Of a stretch of DNA of 64,000 bases, positions 61,841 through 64,000 are shown in pieces. Positions within the stretch are counted from its first letter, which is position 1; the number at the start of each line of letters is the position of its first letter. The stretch is taken from contig JAWZYU010000703.1 of the NCBI GenBank assembly GCA_038380435.1, forward strand, positions 1 through 64,000. Direction: 5' to 3'. The DNA is from Ryuthela nishihirai. Taxonomy: Eukaryota; Arthropoda; Arachnida; Araneae; Heptathelidae. Below the pieces are notes generated by a model. It searched no databases, was not told the origin of the DNA, and saw only the letters and a list, made by a program, of their open reading frames with translations. A program made the translations under genes and the position numbers.

Positions 61841-64000
61841 CCCGGGACAGGAGGCGGGAACACCTGGCAGTTGCCCGAGAGCACAAAAAACTACCTCCCC
61901 CGGGTCACGAGGCGGGAACTCGTATCAGGTGCCCGAGACCACAGGAAAAAAAAAATCCCCCGGGACAGGAGGCGGGAACACCCGACAGTTGCCCGAGAGC
62001 ACAAAAAACTACCTCCCCCGGGTCACGAGGCGGGAACTCGTAACAGGTGCCCGAGACCACAGGAAAAAAAAACTCCCCCGGGACAGGAGGCGGGAACACC
62101 CGACAGTTGCCCGAGAGCACAAAAAACTACCTCCCCCGGGTCACGAGGCGGGAACTCGTAACAGGTGCCCGAGACCACAGGAAAAAAAAAATCCCCCGGG
62201 ACAGGAGGCGGGAACACCCGACAGTTGCCCGAGAGCACAAAAAACTACCTCCCCCGGTCACGAGGCGGGAACTCGTATCAGGTGCCCGAGACCACAGGAA
62301 AAAAAAACTCCCCCGGGACAGGAGGCGGGAACACCCGACAGTTGCCCGAGAGCACAAAAAACTACCTCCCCCGGGTCACGAGGCGGGAACTCGTAACAGG
62401 TGCCCGAGACCACAGGAAAAAAAAACTCCCCCGGGACAGGAGGCGGGAACACCCGACAGTTGCCCGAGAGCACAAAAAACTACCTCCCCCGGGTCACGAG
62501 GCGGGAACTCGTAACAGGTGCCAGAGACCACAGGAAAAAAAAACTCCCCCGGGACAGGAGGCGGGAACACCCGACAGTTGCCCGAGAGCACAAAAAACTA
62601 CCTCCCCCGGGTCAGGATGCGGGAACTCGTAACAGGTGCCCGAGACCACAGGAAAAAAAAAATCCCCCGGGACAGGAGGCGGGAACACCCGACAGTTGCC
62701 CGAGAGCACAAAAAACTACCTCCCCCGGGTCACGAGGCGGGAACTCGTATCCGGTGCCCGAGACCACAGGAAAAAAAAAATCCCCCGGGACAGGAGGCGG
62801 GAACACCCGACAGTTGCCCGAGAGCACAAAAAACTACCTCCCCCGGGTCACGAGGCGGGAACTCGTAACAGGTGTCCGAGACCACAGGAAAAAAAAACTC
62901 CCCCGGGACAAGAGGCGGGAACACCCGACAGTTGCCCGAGAGCACAAAAAACTACCTCCCATGGGTCACGAGGCGGGAACTCGTAACAGGTGCCCGAGAC
63001 CACAGGAAAAAAAAACTCCCCCGGGACAGGAGGCGGGAACACCCGACAGTTGCCCGAGAGCACAAAAAACTACCTCCCCCGGGTCACGAGGTGGGAACTC
63101 GTATGAGGTGCCTGAGACCACAGGAAAAAAAAAATCCCCCGGGACAGGAGGCGGGAATACCCGACAGTTGCCCGAGAGCACAAAAAACTACCTCCCCCGG
63201 GTCACGAGGTGGGAACTCGTAACAGGTGCCCGAGACCACAGGAAAAAAAAACTCCCCCGGGGACAGGAGGCGGTAACACCCGACAGTTGCCCGAGAGCAC
63301 AAAAAACTACCTCCCCCGGGTCACGAGGCGGGAACTCGTAACAGGTGCCCGAGACCACAGGAAAAAAAAAATCCCCCGGGACAGGAGGCGGGAACACCCG
63401 ACAGTTGCCCGAGAGCACAAAAAACTACCTCCCCCGGGTCACGAGGCGGGAACTCGTAACAGGTGCCCGAGACCACAGGAAAAAAAAAATCCCCCGGGAC
63501 AGGAGGCGGGAACACCCGACAGTTGCCCGAGAGCACAAAAAACTACCTCCCCCGGGTCACGAGGCGGGAACTCGTAACAGGTGCCCGAGACCACAGGAAA
63601 AAAAAAATCCCCCGGGACAGGAGGCGGGAAAACCCGACAGTTGCCCGAGAGCACAAAAAACTACCTCCCCCGGGTCACGAGGCGGGAACTCGTATCAGGT
63701 GCCCGAGACCACAGGAAAAAAAAAATCCCCCGGGACAGGAGGCGGGAACACCCGACAGTTGCCCGAGAGCACAAAAACTACCTACCCCGGGTCACGAGGC
63801 GGGAACTCGTAACAGGTGTCCGAGACCACAGGAAAAAAAAAACTCCCCCGGGACAGGAGGCGGGAACACCCGACACTTGCCCGAGAGCACAAAAAACTAC
63901 CTCCCATGGGTCACGAGGCGGGAACTCGTAACAGGTGCCCGAGACCACAGGAAAAAAAAACTCCCCCGGGACAGGAGGCGGGAACACCCGACAGTTGCCC
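61841..64000 (+). repeat. type 2 array to the right window edge
   Basis: About 18 units. Private variants: CCTGGCAG (about 61864), CCCCCGGTCACG with a G missing (about 62255), GCCAGAGACC (about 62521), GGATGCGGG (about 62617), CTCCCATGGGTCACG (about 62957 and 63903), GTATGAGG (about 63102), and an extra G in CCCCCGGGGACAGG (about 63258). The window ends inside a B half, so the array is cut rather than finished. No flanking unique DNA is reached. Confidence 0.88.

Larger units (their letters stand above)
1..64000 (+). repeat. 118-bp satellite DNA array filling the whole window
   Basis: The same 118-bp motif recurs head to tail from the first to the last base with no interruption by other sequence and no inverted copy. 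The window starts at the end of a B half and stops inside a B half, so the array continues on both sides. A hand count on the first unit gives 69 G+C of 118 (about 58%), with one A10 tract and one shorter A tract per unit and two CCCGGG hexamers. About nine CpGs per unit are present against about ten expected from base composition, so CpG is not depleted. Seen directly: period, orientation, continuity. Known: arrays like this are typical of eukaryotic heterochromatin. Inference: a eukaryotic chromosome; the family, species and chromosomal position cannot be told from the sequence alone. Confidence 0.98.

Noticed and set aside
1..64000. Hundreds of overlapping open frames of 64-588 codons on both strands, rich in basic, proline and glycine residues
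   Set aside because: They are the satellite read in rotating frames. 118 is 1 modulo 3, so the same peptide pieces recur in all phases. Lengths change only when an A is lost from the homopolymer, for example at 7261 and 8912. Both strands are open over the same bases, and no domain, signal peptide or ribosome-binding context is seen.
1..64000. Ribosomal intergenic-spacer repeats
   Set aside because: GC-rich short repeats occur in such spacers, but 64 kb without any rRNA segment or promoter unit makes this unlikely. It cannot be fully excluded without flanking sequence.
1..64000. Regular DNA curvature from phased A tracts
   Set aside because: Tracts lie about 59 bp apart, roughly 5.6 helical turns, so successive bends would tend to cancel instead of adding.

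Overview
The whole 64 kb window is one uninterrupted tandem satellite array. It has no gene, RNA gene, mobile element or unique spacer that I can support. The unit is 118 bp, so the window holds roughly 540 copies. All are in the same orientation, and both window edges fall inside the array, so its true ends are not seen. An array this long, with higher-order structure, points to a eukaryotic nuclear genome (heterochromatin: centromeric, pericentromeric, subtelomeric or sex/B chromosome) in a long-read assembly. I do not recognise the family and cannot name the species.

The 118-bp unit is itself a diverged dimer. The A half (60 bp) opens with TCCCCCGGGT and ends in GG followed by an A10 tract. 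The B half (58 bp) opens with TCCCCCGGGA and ends in a short A tract plus CTACC. The first complete unit is A 4-63, B 64-121. Four sites separate two subfamilies. Type 1 reads GTCATGAGG and ACCAGAGG in half A, and ACATGAGG and GCACGAAAA in half B. Type 2 reads GTCACGAGG, ACCACAGG, ACAGGAGG and GCACAAAAA.

Layout: 1 to about 9,137 is about 77 almost identical type 1 copies with only a handful of differences. A sharp break at 9,137-9,158 leads into diverged type 2 copies that fill the rest. A two-copy type 1 island lies at 10,454-10,670. Recombinant copies carrying one type 1 marker in a type 2 background cluster at 11.2-13.5 kb. An indel-rich stretch lies at 15.2-16.4 kb. From 17 kb on, the array is a mosaic of local segmental duplications (higher-order repeats) with periods of about 1,062, 2,300, 1,827, 1,358, 825, 587, 590, 707 and 1,533 bp. 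Ten copies of a hybrid half-unit, plus one hybrid of the opposite kind and one plain A-A duplication, break the ABAB alternation. Several periods are therefore half-integer multiples of 118.

The many open frames on both strands are artefacts. A 118-bp unit shifts frame by one base per copy and has few stops. No protein signature, codon bias or conserved frame supports translation. The biological interest is the evolution of the array: a young homogenised block abutting older mosaic sequence, with the steps of unequal exchange and gene conversion still readable.
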